Shown piece by piece: positions 52,770 to 60,884 of a stretch of 64,000 nucleotides of DNA (position 1 is its first letter; every line of letters begins with the position of its first letter). The DNA comes from JAAOII01 sp965207705 (GTDB taxonomy: Bacteria > Pseudomonadota > Gammaproteobacteria > CBDBNL01 > JAAOII01). A program made the translations under genes and the position numbers. Under the pieces are notes generated by a model. The model had not been told where the DNA came from. It searched no databases and saw nothing but the letters and a program-made list of their open reading frames with translations. The DNA lies in contig OZ242292.1 in the NCBI GenBank assembly GCA_965207705.1, positions 1,426,001-1,490,000 of the forward strand, read 5' to 3'.

Positions 52770-53759
52770 ATGAAACTATACAAATCATTGATTATTGGCG
52801 GTGTGAGCGCATTGTTGATAATTATTTCAGGAATAATAGGCGCTGTGGATAAACCTAAAGGTTTTCCCCAGAGACCTATAACTATTATTGTTCCTTATGG
52901 AGCGGGTGGTGGTTCCGACCAGCTAACTCGCGCTATGGGTAACGCCATGAGCTCTGTTATGGGAGTCGGTGTGCAGGTAGTTAATAAACCTGGAGGTGGC
53001 GGAATTGCCGCAGTTCCAGATTTTATGACTGCGCCCAAAGATGGCTATACCATTCTGGAAGCAATTGATAATGCAGTCAGTAATTATGCTGAAGGCAAGC
53101 TCAAAGAAAACCCAGGTAAAGATTGGGATCCTATATGCCAAGCACAAATTACCTTCAGTCAGATATACGTTAGGTCCGATGACAAACGATTTAAAGATTG
53201 GAACGCCTTTGTAGCTCATGCTAAAAAGAATCCTGGTAAAACGAGTATTGCTAACCTTGGCAATCTTGGTTCCATGGAAAGGGTGAACATGGCTAAGCTT
53301 GAAGGGGCGATTGGTTTTAAGACCAATCAAATCCCTTTTGATAAACCAGCAGAAAGATATGCTGCGTTAATCGGTGGTCAAGTTGATGCTCTGTTTGAAC
53401 AACCAGGCGATGTGCGCAACTTCATTGATGCTAAGAAGATGAAGCCAATCCTCACTTTATTTGATTCAAGACCAGGTGCTTTCTCATCTGTCCCAACTCA
53501 TAAGGAAGTTGGCGCTGATTTTGAAGCATTGTTGCGTTTTCGTGGTTTTTATGTGCATCCCAGAGTACCAAATGCTCGCAAAAAATATCTTGAAGCGGTA
53601 TGCAAAGAAGCATTTGAATCTGCTGAGTTTCAAAAGTTTAATGAATCTAAATATATGACGTTAATTGATAGTTATCGTGATACTAAGGGTTCCCGTAAAC
53701 TCATAGAAAATGCAATCAGAACCTATCGTCAGGTTTATAAAGAGCTCGGATTAATTTAA
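52770..53759 (+). CDS. tctC: Tripartite tricarboxylate transporter substrate-binding protein (TctC/Bug family)
   Basis: Periplasmic binding protein for carboxylates or related acids. The hydrophobic N-terminus (SLIIGGVSALLIIISGIIGAV) is a signal peptide or anchor. The mature part has FPQRPITIIVPYGAGGGSDQLTRA, VVNKPGGGGI and GGQVDALFEQPGDV, the standard family pattern. It precedes tctB and tctA, giving a complete uptake system, and is separated from tctB by a strong terminator, typical for a highly made binding protein. TATAAT at 52731-52736 may be the promoter. Confidence 0.93.
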   Translation: MKLYKSLIIGGVSALLIIISGIIGAVDKPKGFPQRPITIIVPYGAGGGSDQLTRAMGNAMSSVMGVGVQVVNKPGGGGIAAVPDFMTAPKDGYTILEAIDNAVSNYAEGKLKENPGKDWDPICQAQITFSQIYVRSDDKRFKDWNAFVAHAKKNPGKTSIANLGNLGSMERVNMAKLEGAIGFKTNQIPFDKPAERYAALIGGQVDALFEQPGDVRNFIDAKKMKPILTLFDSRPGAFSSVPTHKEVGADFEALLRFRGFYVHPRVPNARKKYLEAVCKEAFESAEFQKFNESKYMTLIDSYRDTKGSRKLIENAIRTYRQVYKELGLI

Positions 53760-53773
53760 TTAGCTCTATTGTT

Positions 53774-53821
53774 AAAACTCGGATAGATAGAGGTGTTCTC
53801 CCCTATCTACCCGAGTTTTTT
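53774..53821 (+). terminator. Rho-independent terminator after tctC
   Basis: A stem of about 20 bp (AAAACTCGGATAGATAG at 53774-53790, pairing with the arm ending at 53819; a few wobble pairs) and a T-run. Partial read-through would set a lower level of tctBA and the downstream enzymes. Confidence 0.88.
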
Positions 53822-53875
53822 ATGTAAATCAAATCCTAGTATCCTTAAATAAACACATAAATAATTAAATTAACA

Positions 53876-54490
53876 ATGTCAGCTACCTACGTTAAAAAAA
53901 TATCACAATATCTGGCAATATTTAGCAGTAAAGTCAATTCTCCACTTATGGAGTTTGTTTGGTGGTTACTTTTTGCTGTTATTGCTTGGTTTTTTTCTGT
54001 AGATTTTGCTAATGAAAATTTAGCAGGATACAAATGGGGACCTGCTTCTTGGCCACGGGCAATTTTATTAATGATTATTTTTGCTGCAGGAGTTCAATAT
54101 TTACAAAAATTATTGGCAGCGAAATCCGTAGCGCGTGCGCAATCTGAACCCGCTCTCCAAACGAAATCTTCCCAAACGAAATCCGCACCCATAGTAGAAC
54201 AAGAACCATCATCCATAGCAAGAGTGTGGCTTCTCTTCGCAGTGGCTATGCTCTATGTATTAAGCATGCGTTATGTTGGTTTTTATTTCTCTTCGTTGGT
54301 ATTCTTGGTTGCATGCTTGTATATAATGGGCGAGAGGCGTCCGCTGTTCCTGTGTTTAATTCCTATCACTATATTTCTTGTAATTAATATAATATTTACT
54401 TCCCTGTTATATGTTCCCTTGCCTACAGGTACCTTGCCAGGATTTTATGATTTTTCTAATTGGTTTATAATTTTATGGAGAACTTTTTAA
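53876..54490 (+). CDS. tctB: Tripartite tricarboxylate transporter small membrane subunit
   Basis: TctB-type subunit with about four helices. Typical features are FVWWLLFAVIAWFFSVDFA, then GPASWPRAILL and the C-terminal half GFYFSSLVFLVACLYIMGERR. A hydrophilic linker (about residues 83-115) includes a 15-bp tandem repeat (54157-54186) encoding QTKSS/QTKSA. It overlaps tctA by 16 bases. Confidence 0.88.
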   Translation: MSATYVKKISQYLAIFSSKVNSPLMEFVWWLLFAVIAWFFSVDFANENLAGYKWGPASWPRAILLMIIFAAGVQYLQKLLAAKSVARAQSEPALQTKSSQTKSAPIVEQEPSSIARVWLLFAVAMLYVLSMRYVGFYFSSLVFLVACLYIMGERRPLFLCLIPITIFLVINIIFTSLLYVPLPTGTLPGFYDFSNWFIILWRTF

Positions 54491-55968
54491 TCGGGGCGCA
54501 GGAGCTTTTCACCGACCCTATAGCCCTTGTGTTGTTTTTTAGTGGATTGCTTGGTGGAATGATTTTTGGAGCAATACCTGGTATAAACATGCTTACTTTG
54601 GCTGCGGTTATTTTACCCTTTACTATCAACATGCAGCCCGAACATGCAATTATGTTCTTTTCGGTAATCTATTGTTCTGGAGTATTTGGTGGGGCAATAA
54701 CCGCCATTCTCTTTAATATCCCTGGTTCTCCTGAGAACGCCCCGACAGCTTTTGATGGTTACCCAATGACCTTAAATGGACAAGCTGGTAAAGCTGTTGG
54801 AGCTGCAGTTATATGTTCGGCTTTTGGTGGTATTTGCTCGGCGTTGCTGATGATGACCGCAACTCCGCTTATAGCCGACTGGGCGGCAAGTACCTTTGGT
54901 CCCCCAGAAATTTTTGCGTTGGTTTGTTTTGGTTTAGCAGTATCCGCTGGAGTGGGAGCTGCTACTCTATGGAAGGGCTTATTGTCTGTAGGCATAGGGC
55001 TAATGATAGCAGTTATAGGCACTGACCCTGCTGGCGGCGTAGGACGTTACAACTTCGGCAGTTATTATCTATTGGCAGGTATTCACTTTATTCCTATGGT
55101 GCTGGGATTATTCGCAGTGTCCGAGGTTCTGTTTCAAGGAGGAAAAATACTAACAAGCAAATCTGCGGTGAAATATAAGGGTAAGGTAGTGCTTGATTTC
55201 CCTTCAATGTTAGAGTTCTGGCGGCTTAAATGGACAGTGCTTAGATCCACAGGCATAGGTTTTTTTGCTGGCATACTGCCAGGTATAGGTTCGGTGTTAG
55301 CTGCATTCTTAAGTTACGCCGAAGCGGTGCGTTGGTCCAGCAAGGAACAGAAGTTTGGCAAGGGAGAGCTTGCTGGGGTGGTTGCTTCTGAGACCGCTAA
55401 TAACGCAGCTACTGGTGCTGCGATGATACCCTTAATGGCGCTTGGTTTGCCAGGTGGCGCTCTTACCGCTATAATGGTTGGGGTTTTCCAAATTCATGGC
55501 ATGCAGCCAGGTCCCCTTATCTTTATAAACTCAAAAGAATTAGTATGGACAGTTTTTGCTTCAATGTTTTTTGCCAACTGCTTTATATTTGCTTTGGGAT
55601 ACCTGCAAACCAAAACCGTTGTCTATTTATTGCGAATTCCATTTCATTTTTTAGCTCCAGCTATCTTGTTAATCGCAACTGTAGGCGCTTATGCATTGCG
55701 CAACTTAACTGTAGATGTAATGGTTATGTACATCGCTGGTATAGTGGGGTATTTGATGAGACGCTCGGGCTACTCAGTTGCCGGTATGGTGTTAGGGCTT
55801 ATTCTGGGCGGTATTGGCGAGTCAAGCTTTGTCAAAGCTATGCTATTACTTCATTACCAGCCAGTCGCGCTTTTTTATCGTCCGGTAACTGCTTTATTGT
55901 TGGTTCTGGCGATACTTGTTTTGGGCTGGAATATTTTCCGCGCGCTACGCGTTCCACAAACTAGATAA
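54475..55968 (+). CDS. tctA: Tripartite tricarboxylate transporter large membrane subunit
   Basis: Twelve-helix translocator of the Tct system. GGMIFGAIPGINMLTLAAVILPFT, IYCSGVFGGAITAILFNIPGSPEN and GFFAGILPGIGSVLAAFLSYAEA are all hallmark segments. I choose ATG 54475 over the in-frame TTG at 54460; both overlap tctB. An aldehyde dehydrogenase starts 13 bases after the stop, so the transporter and the catabolic enzymes are probably one transcript. Confidence 0.94.
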   Translation: MENFLIGAQELFTDPIALVLFFSGLLGGMIFGAIPGINMLTLAAVILPFTINMQPEHAIMFFSVIYCSGVFGGAITAILFNIPGSPENAPTAFDGYPMTLNGQAGKAVGAAVICSAFGGICSALLMMTATPLIADWAASTFGPPEIFALVCFGLAVSAGVGAATLWKGLLSVGIGLMIAVIGTDPAGGVGRYNFGSYYLLAGIHFIPMVLGLFAVSEVLFQGGKILTSKSAVKYKGKVVLDFPSMLEFWRLKWTVLRSTGIGFFAGILPGIGSVLAAFLSYAEAVRWSSKEQKFGKGELAGVVASETANNAATGAAMIPLMALGLPGGALTAIMVGVFQIHGMQPGPLIFINSKELVWTVFASMFFANCFIFALGYLQTKTVVYLLRIPFHFLAPAILLIATVGAYALRNLTVDVMVMYIAGIVGYLMRRSGYSVAGMVLGLILGGIGESSFVKAMLLLHYQPVALFYRPVTALLLVLAILVLGWNIFRALRVPQTR

Positions 55969-55981
55969 ATAATATATAACT

Positions 55982-57403
55982 ATGCAAGAAGAAACAATAT
56001 CCATTAAGGAATTAGTTGCTAAAGGGCAGCAAGCAATGAAATCATGGCAGCCCCTCACTCAAGAGAAGGTAGATGAAGCGATAACTGCGCTCGGCTGGTC
56101 TCTTTACAACGCCAAGAACGCAAGAGAATTAGCGCAAATGGCGGTGGATATAACCGAGTTAGGCGATGTTGAATCAAAATACATTAAAAATCAACGCAAG
56201 ACCTTCGGTACCCTGCGTGATTTACTAAGAGTTGCCACTGTCGGCATCATAGAAGACAACCCCGCCGCTGGCATGACTAAATATGCCAAGCCAGTGGGTG
56301 TGGTAGCAGCGATTACCCCCTCCACTAATCCTTCGGCAACGCCGGTTAACAAGGCAATGATGGCACTTAAGGGAGGTAATGCTATCATCATCGCTCCATC
56401 CCCCCTTGCATGGAAAGTGACCAATGCGACAGTGGAATTAATGCGTCAAGCATTATCCATGATAGGAGCGCCTGTAGATTTGGTGCAGATTATCCCAACG
56501 CCAGTTACCCGTGATGCCACAACCCAGCTTATGGATATAGCTGACCTGGTGGTTTGCACTGGCAGTCAAAACAATGTGCGCAACGCTTATCGCAGCGGAA
56601 CCCCCGCCATAGGGGTAGGCGCTGGTAATGTTCCTGTTATAGTTGATGATAGCGCAGATATTACGGATGCAGCGCAAAAAATAATTGCCTCCAAAATATT
56701 TGATAATTCCACCTCCTGTTCATCGGAGAATTGTTTAATAATTGTCGCAAGTATTTATGACAAGATGCTTGCTGAACTACAACGACAAGGCGGATATTTA
56801 GCGAGCCCCGAAGAGAAAGAAAAAATTGAAAGTGTCCTATGGCAAGATGGCAAGTTAAATCGGGATGTAGTGGCGCGTCCATCTGCGCTATTGGCAAATA
56901 GTTTTGGTTTGGGGGATAACAAGAACGGAGGGGGAATAGCAAGTGAAGCTAAATTTTTTATGGTAGAGGAGCATGGTGTGGGTAGCCCATTCCCGCTTAG
57001 CGGTGAGAAACTTTGTAATGTGCTTACCATCTATAAAGCCCAAGATTTTACTGCGGCAATGAAAAAATGTGAAGAGATTGCAGAATATCAGGGCAAAGGA
57101 CATTCCGTGGGAATACATACCGCGAATATGGATAATGCTCGCCTGCTGGCGGAACAGATGGAAACTGTCCGCGTATTAGTAAACCAGGCGCATACTTTTG
57201 GCAATGGCGGTTCTTTTAGTAACGCTCTGCCATTTACTCTTTCTATGGGCTGTGGCACCTGGCAAGGCAACTCAATATCAGAAAATCTCAATTATAAATG
57301 TTTTATTAACATCACCCACTTGGTTACAGAGGTGGCGGAAGATAAACCAAGTGAAGAAGAAATTTTCGGTAAATATTTGAAAAAATACAACATTCAAAAC
57401 TAA
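55982..57403 (+). CDS. CoA-acylating aldehyde dehydrogenase, SauS-like (probable sulfoacetaldehyde dehydrogenase)
   Basis: Interconverts an aldehyde and its acyl-CoA with NAD(P). The 473-residue product belongs to the acylating branch (EutE/PduP/AdhE N-terminus/SauS). The catalytic Cys246 lies in FDNSTSCSSENC, a pattern I associate with sulfoacetaldehyde dehydrogenases (SauS) more than with ethanolamine or propanediol enzymes. GVVAAITPSTNPSATPVNKAM and FGNGGSFSNALPFTLSMGCGTW are also consistent. It sits between tctCBA and a two-subunit acyl-CoA ligase. Role in sulfoacetate or sulfoacetaldehyde metabolism is inferred from motif and context. Confidence 0.78.
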   Translation: MQEETISIKELVAKGQQAMKSWQPLTQEKVDEAITALGWSLYNAKNARELAQMAVDITELGDVESKYIKNQRKTFGTLRDLLRVATVGIIEDNPAAGMTKYAKPVGVVAAITPSTNPSATPVNKAMMALKGGNAIIIAPSPLAWKVTNATVELMRQALSMIGAPVDLVQIIPTPVTRDATTQLMDIADLVVCTGSQNNVRNAYRSGTPAIGVGAGNVPVIVDDSADITDAAQKIIASKIFDNSTSCSSENCLIIVASIYDKMLAELQRQGGYLASPEEKEKIESVLWQDGKLNRDVVARPSALLANSFGLGDNKNGGGIASEAKFFMVEEHGVGSPFPLSGEKLCNVLTIYKAQDFTAAMKKCEEIAEYQGKGHSVGIHTANMDNARLLAEQMETVRVLVNQAHTFGNGGSFSNALPFTLSMGCGTWQGNSISENLNYKCFINITHLVTEVAEDKPSEEEIFGKYLKKYNIQN

Positions 57404-57426
57404 CTTTAACTGAACTTTAACAGATT

Positions 57427-58572
57427 ATGAACTTTGAAGAGCATATAGGAAAAAAACTGCTACAGCAGTCCGACATAGCCATTCCTGCTAGCAGTATAGC
57501 GACTAATGTTGCTGATGCAGCGCAGCAAGTAGTCACCCAAATTGCCACATCGGGAGGAAAGTGCGCAATTAAAGCACAGGTGCCTAGCGGCAAACGAGGC
57601 AAGGCAGGCGGCATTGCTATAGTATCAGATGAAGCCGCAGCGCAAGCTGCAGCAGTCAAAATACTTGGCATGGAAATTGGCGGCTATCAAGTAGAGAGAT
57701 TGCTGGTGGAAGAAGCGGTGGACATCAAAAGCGAGAGCTACTTAGCTATTATGAACGACTCATCAAGTAAATCCCCCTTGGTTCTTTTTTCGCGCCATGG
57801 TGGTATGAGCATTGAAGAGAGCAGCGAGCAGTATCCTGATGAACTACTACGCTTTGTTATGGATATTGATAAACAACTTGATGTTAGCGCTTTCACCCAA
57901 GCCCTAAAACAACAGCAAATCAGCTCAGAAGAGGCATCGCAGATAGCAGCTATTACAGAAAAGCTTTCCAAGGTGTATATGGAAAATGATGCCGAACTAT
58001 TGGAGATAAACCCCTTAGTCCAAACCCAACAGGGAAATTATATTGCATTGGATTGCAAGTTCACTATGGATGACTCGGCAATTCCCCGTCAGGAAGAATT
58101 GACGCCACTTGGCAGTGGCGAGAAACAAAGCCCTTTGGAAAAGCGGGGTAAAGAATTGGGGATGCGCTACATAGAACTAGACGGCGATGTGGGTGTCCTT
58201 GCCAATGGGGCTGGGCTTACTATGGCAACTATGGACGCCATTGCTTATCATGGCGGCAAGGCGGCTAATTTTTTGGAGATAGGCGGTGAGGCATATCGTC
58301 TGGGCGAAGAAGCATTGGGACTAGTGCTTGACAATCCAAGGGTTACATCCTTGCTGGTAAACTTCTGTGGCGCTTTTGCCCGCACCGATGTTATGGTGGA
58401 AGGGATTATAACCGCTTGGAAGAAGTTAAATCCGCAAATACCAGTATTCTTTTCTATTCATGGTACTGGAGATAAAGAAGCGGTTGCTATGGTGCAAAAA
58501 GAACTCAATATTAACCCTTACCCAGCAATGAATGATGCGGTTGCGGCGGCAGTCAAAGCAGCGAATAAATAA
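57427..58572 (+). CDS. ADP-forming acyl-CoA ligase beta subunit (succinyl-CoA synthetase-like)
   Basis: ATP-grasp subunit that with the alpha subunit forms an acyl-CoA from acid, CoA and ATP. The SucC fold is clear: KAQVPSGKRGKAGG, LLEINPLV and DVGVLANGAGLTMATMDAI. Substrate-side segments differ from succinate enzymes: GGEAYRLGEEALGL replaces the GGGATKERVTEAF type, and NFCGAFARTDVMVEGI replaces NIFGGIVRCDLIADGI. A non-succinate substrate is therefore likely. It follows the SauS-like dehydrogenase by 23 bases. Confidence 0.82.
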   Translation: MNFEEHIGKKLLQQSDIAIPASSIATNVADAAQQVVTQIATSGGKCAIKAQVPSGKRGKAGGIAIVSDEAAAQAAAVKILGMEIGGYQVERLLVEEAVDIKSESYLAIMNDSSSKSPLVLFSRHGGMSIEESSEQYPDELLRFVMDIDKQLDVSAFTQALKQQQISSEEASQIAAITEKLSKVYMENDAELLEINPLVQTQQGNYIALDCKFTMDDSAIPRQEELTPLGSGEKQSPLEKRGKELGMRYIELDGDVGVLANGAGLTMATMDAIAYHGGKAANFLEIGGEAYRLGEEALGLVLDNPRVTSLLVNFCGAFARTDVMVEGIITAWKKLNPQIPVFFSIHGTGDKEAVAMVQKELNINPYPAMNDAVAAAVKAANK

Positions 58573-58587
58573 CCCCCCAAAATAATT

Positions 58588-58607
58588 AAGAGTAAACAAG
58601 AGTAACA
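58588..58607 (+). repeat. 10-bp tandem repeat directly before the ligase alpha-subunit start
   Basis: AAGAGTAAAC (58588-58597) followed by AAGAGTAACA (58598-58607), ending exactly at the ATG at 58608. No ribosome-binding site is clear apart from the AAGAG in each copy. Confidence 0.7.
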
Positions 58608-59528
58608 ATGATTTTAACTAACCAACATAGAGTGCTGGTCTATGGCATAACCGGCAAACAAGGTAGCTTCTGGGCGGAAAAAATGCTCGGCTACGGCACC
58701 AATATCGTAGGAGGAATTAATCCTAAGAAAGCGGGCACCATGCATCTTGATCTACCAGTGTGGGGTAGCGGGGAAGATGCGGCGCAAGATGCTACTAATG
58801 ATACCAATGATACCAATGATACCAATGATACTAATGATACTAATGGTACCAATGATGCCGCAGTGCTTTTTATACCGCCTCTGCGAGTCAAGGATGCGGT
58901 GCTGGATGCATTAAAAGGAGGCATAAAGAATATAGTAGTTCTTACCGAGCATATACCAGTTCATGATGTCATGCATTTTTTGGCTGCAGGACGTGAAGCA
59001 GGAGCTCAGATTTTAGGACCAAACACCGCTGGCATGGTGCGGACTGGTCAATGTTTTCTTGGATTTATGCCAGCTTTCAACGAAAATATTTTCAAGCCAG
59101 GCAGGATAGGCGTTATCTCCAGATCTGGCAGTTTAGGGACTTTAATTTGTCTTAATCTAGTGCGTTCTGGTCTCGGTATATCATCTTTTATTGGTATAGG
59201 AGGGGACCCCATCATAGGAACTACTACCCAAGATGCATTAAAAATGTTAGACGAAGATGCGGACACAGATGCAGTGGCTTTGGTTGGTGAAATTGGTGGA
59301 GTAATGGAAGAAGAGGCGGCAGAGTATGCGGCTCAAATGGATAAACCCATAGCCGCGTTTATTGCTGGAGCGGAATCCCCCCCCGACAAAAAGATGGGGC
59401 ATGCTGGCGCCATAGTAGTTGGCAAACGCGGTTCTTATGAATCTAAAAAACAAGCACTTGAAGAGGGCGGGGTTGTCGTATGCGGTACTCCAGCTGATAT
59501 CCCATCAGTGCTTTCTTCTAAGTTGTAA
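58608..59528 (+). CDS. ADP-forming acyl-CoA ligase alpha subunit (succinyl-CoA synthetase-like)
   Basis: CoA-binding and phosphohistidine subunit. The fold starts VYGITGKQGSFWAEKMLGYG; the phosphohistidine is His265 in KMGHAGAI; GVISRSGSLGTL and GIGGDPIIG are conserved. GPNTAG stands where SucD has GPNCPG. Residues 63-83 are seven Thr-Asn-Asp/Gly triplets from a 9-bp tandem repeat, placed in the loop where SucD normally has a short helix. It closes the tct-dehydrogenase-ligase cluster; no sulfoacetaldehyde acetyltransferase gene follows. Confidence 0.82.
   Translation: MILTNQHRVLVYGITGKQGSFWAEKMLGYGTNIVGGINPKKAGTMHLDLPVWGSGEDAAQDATNDTNDTNDTNDTNDTNGTNDAAVLFIPPLRVKDAVLDALKGGIKNIVVLTEHIPVHDVMHFLAAGREAGAQILGPNTAGMVRTGQCFLGFMPAFNENIFKPGRIGVISRSGSLGTLICLNLVRSGLGISSFIGIGGDPIIGTTTQDALKMLDEDADTDAVALVGEIGGVMEEEAAEYAAQMDKPIAAFIAGAESPPDKKMGHAGAIVVGKRGSYESKKQALEEGGVVVCGTPADIPSVLSSKL
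58794..58856 (+). repeat. Seven in-frame 9-bp repeats (Thr-Asn-Asp) in the ligase alpha subunit
   Basis: Units ACCAATGAT or ACTAATGAT (one with GGT) repeat seven times without interruption. The unit is a multiple of three and keeps the frame, so length variation would be tolerated. Confidence 0.95.
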
Positions 59529-59612
59529 TACTGATTACTTTACTTCTATGTAAATCCAGGGTTTGTATATGTACTCGTCTGTATAATTAAATATAAATCT
59601 ACACACTATATT

Positions 59613-59642
59613 TTGTTATTAGAGGACGCTTTGAATTATAAT
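59613..59642 (+). promoter_or_regulatory. Candidate promoter of the defence island
   Basis: TTGTTA (59613-59618), 18-base spacer, TATAAT (59637-59642), then 8 bases to the methyltransferase ATG at 59651. Predicts a leaderless or nearly leaderless transcript. Confidence 0.55.
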
Positions 59643-59650
59643 GGATTGTA

Positions 59651-60880
59651 ATGAAAAAATATACTCCTTTAATAGAAAAACTTTTTAATGAAAATTATCA
59701 ACTAGTAGATGGCACTGATGAAATTTTTGAATTAGATTTAGCTTTATGGGAGAGTGAGGTATTATCAAAAAAAGAATTGATTGAAAGAAGCGCCTATCTT
59801 AAATTAGTGGATGGTAAAGAGACGGTTCATTATAAGACATGTAATTTCCACAATCTTGATGCAGTTCACAAAAATAGTTCATTTAGAACAAAAGTTTTCT
59901 TTCTAAATGGAAAGTATTCAACAGGATATGCAACCCATAGTTTATTTCCTTACAGGGGGAAATTTCATCCCCAGTTGATTAGAGGTTTATTAAACATACT
60001 TGGCATGAAGCATAAAAATGTAGTCCTTGACCCTATGGCAGGAAGTTCTACCTTATCTGTTGAAGCGAGTTTACTTGGAATTGATTCTATTGCTATTGAT
60101 ATAAGTCCATTTTGTGAGTTAATGGGAAAAGTTAAAACCTTTTCGTTGGATTTAGATATTGAAGTTTTAGAGTCCATAACTAAATATCCAAATAAATTAT
60201 TAGAAAAATTAAAGAAAGATAAAGTCCCTGAGTATTTCACTAAGGGTAAAGGTGATGATAAAAGACCATATTACAATATAGTATTACTAGCTTTTTTAGA
60301 TGCTATGGGGTTTGCAAGTCGTAGTAGTTCTCCTATTGATGCTCTATTTCCTCGTGTTTTAGAAAGATATGTTTTAACAATCAAGTATTTTCAGGAGGCA
60401 AGAAAGAAAGTAGGTTTAAAAATAGGGCATTCTCAAATAATGCGAGGAAGTGTATTGGATATGCCCATTGCTGACGATAGCGTAGATGCAATAATTACTT
60501 CTCCACCATACTCATTTGCTATTGATTACTTAAAAAATGACCAGCCACAGTTGGAATATCTTGGTTATAACCTTGATGACTTAAGAAAAGATATGATTGG
60601 TTTGCAGGGTAGAGGAGTAGAAAATAAATTGGAACTTTATTTCGATAAAATGGATTTGGCATTAGGAGAAATGAAGCGAGTTTCAAAACCACAAAGCCCT
60701 ATTGTCATTATTATTGGCACAAATGATATCCAAACCAAAGGAATTAAACTAGAAACAAAGGTTATTGAGTTAGCAGAGAAACAAGGGATTAAATTCAACC
60801 ATAACTTACAAAAACCAATTAGAGGATTACAAAACTCAATGAAGCACGAATCAATACTATTTTTCACTAATAAAAAATAA
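59651..60880 (+). CDS. DNA methyltransferase (SPPY type) of a restriction-modification system
   Basis: SAM-dependent amino-methyltransferase. Motif I is VLDPMAGSSTLSVEA (about residues 125-139), the following acidic strand is SIAIDISPF, and catalytic motif IV is TSPPYS (283-288). The upstream HSLFPYRGKFHPQL segment is common in this group. SPPY is more often found in N4-cytosine enzymes, but N6-adenine cannot be excluded. It starts a run of four same-strand genes and lies directly before a putative endonuclease (4-base gap). Base composition looks more AT-rich than the metabolic genes upstream. Confidence 0.85.
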   Translation: MKKYTPLIEKLFNENYQLVDGTDEIFELDLALWESEVLSKKELIERSAYLKLVDGKETVHYKTCNFHNLDAVHKNSSFRTKVFFLNGKYSTGYATHSLFPYRGKFHPQLIRGLLNILGMKHKNVVLDPMAGSSTLSVEASLLGIDSIAIDISPFCELMGKVKTFSLDLDIEVLESITKYPNKLLEKLKKDKVPEYFTKGKGDDKRPYYNIVLLAFLDAMGFASRSSSPIDALFPRVLERYVLTIKYFQEARKKVGLKIGHSQIMRGSVLDMPIADDSVDAIITSPPYSFAIDYLKNDQPQLEYLGYNLDDLRKDMIGLQGRGVENKLELYFDKMDLALGEMKRVSKPQSPIVIIIGTNDIQTKGIKLETKVIELAEKQGIKFNHNLQKPIRGLQNSMKHESILFFTNKK

Positions 60881-60884
60881 TTCA

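Noticed and set aside
54813..55964. Additional plus-strand frames inside tctA
   Set aside because: They are alternative frames of a well-conserved membrane protein and have no independent signals.
58794..58856. Regular repeat array that could be taken for a CRISPR
   Set aside because: Units are 9 bp, contiguous without spacers and in frame inside a clear coding gene.
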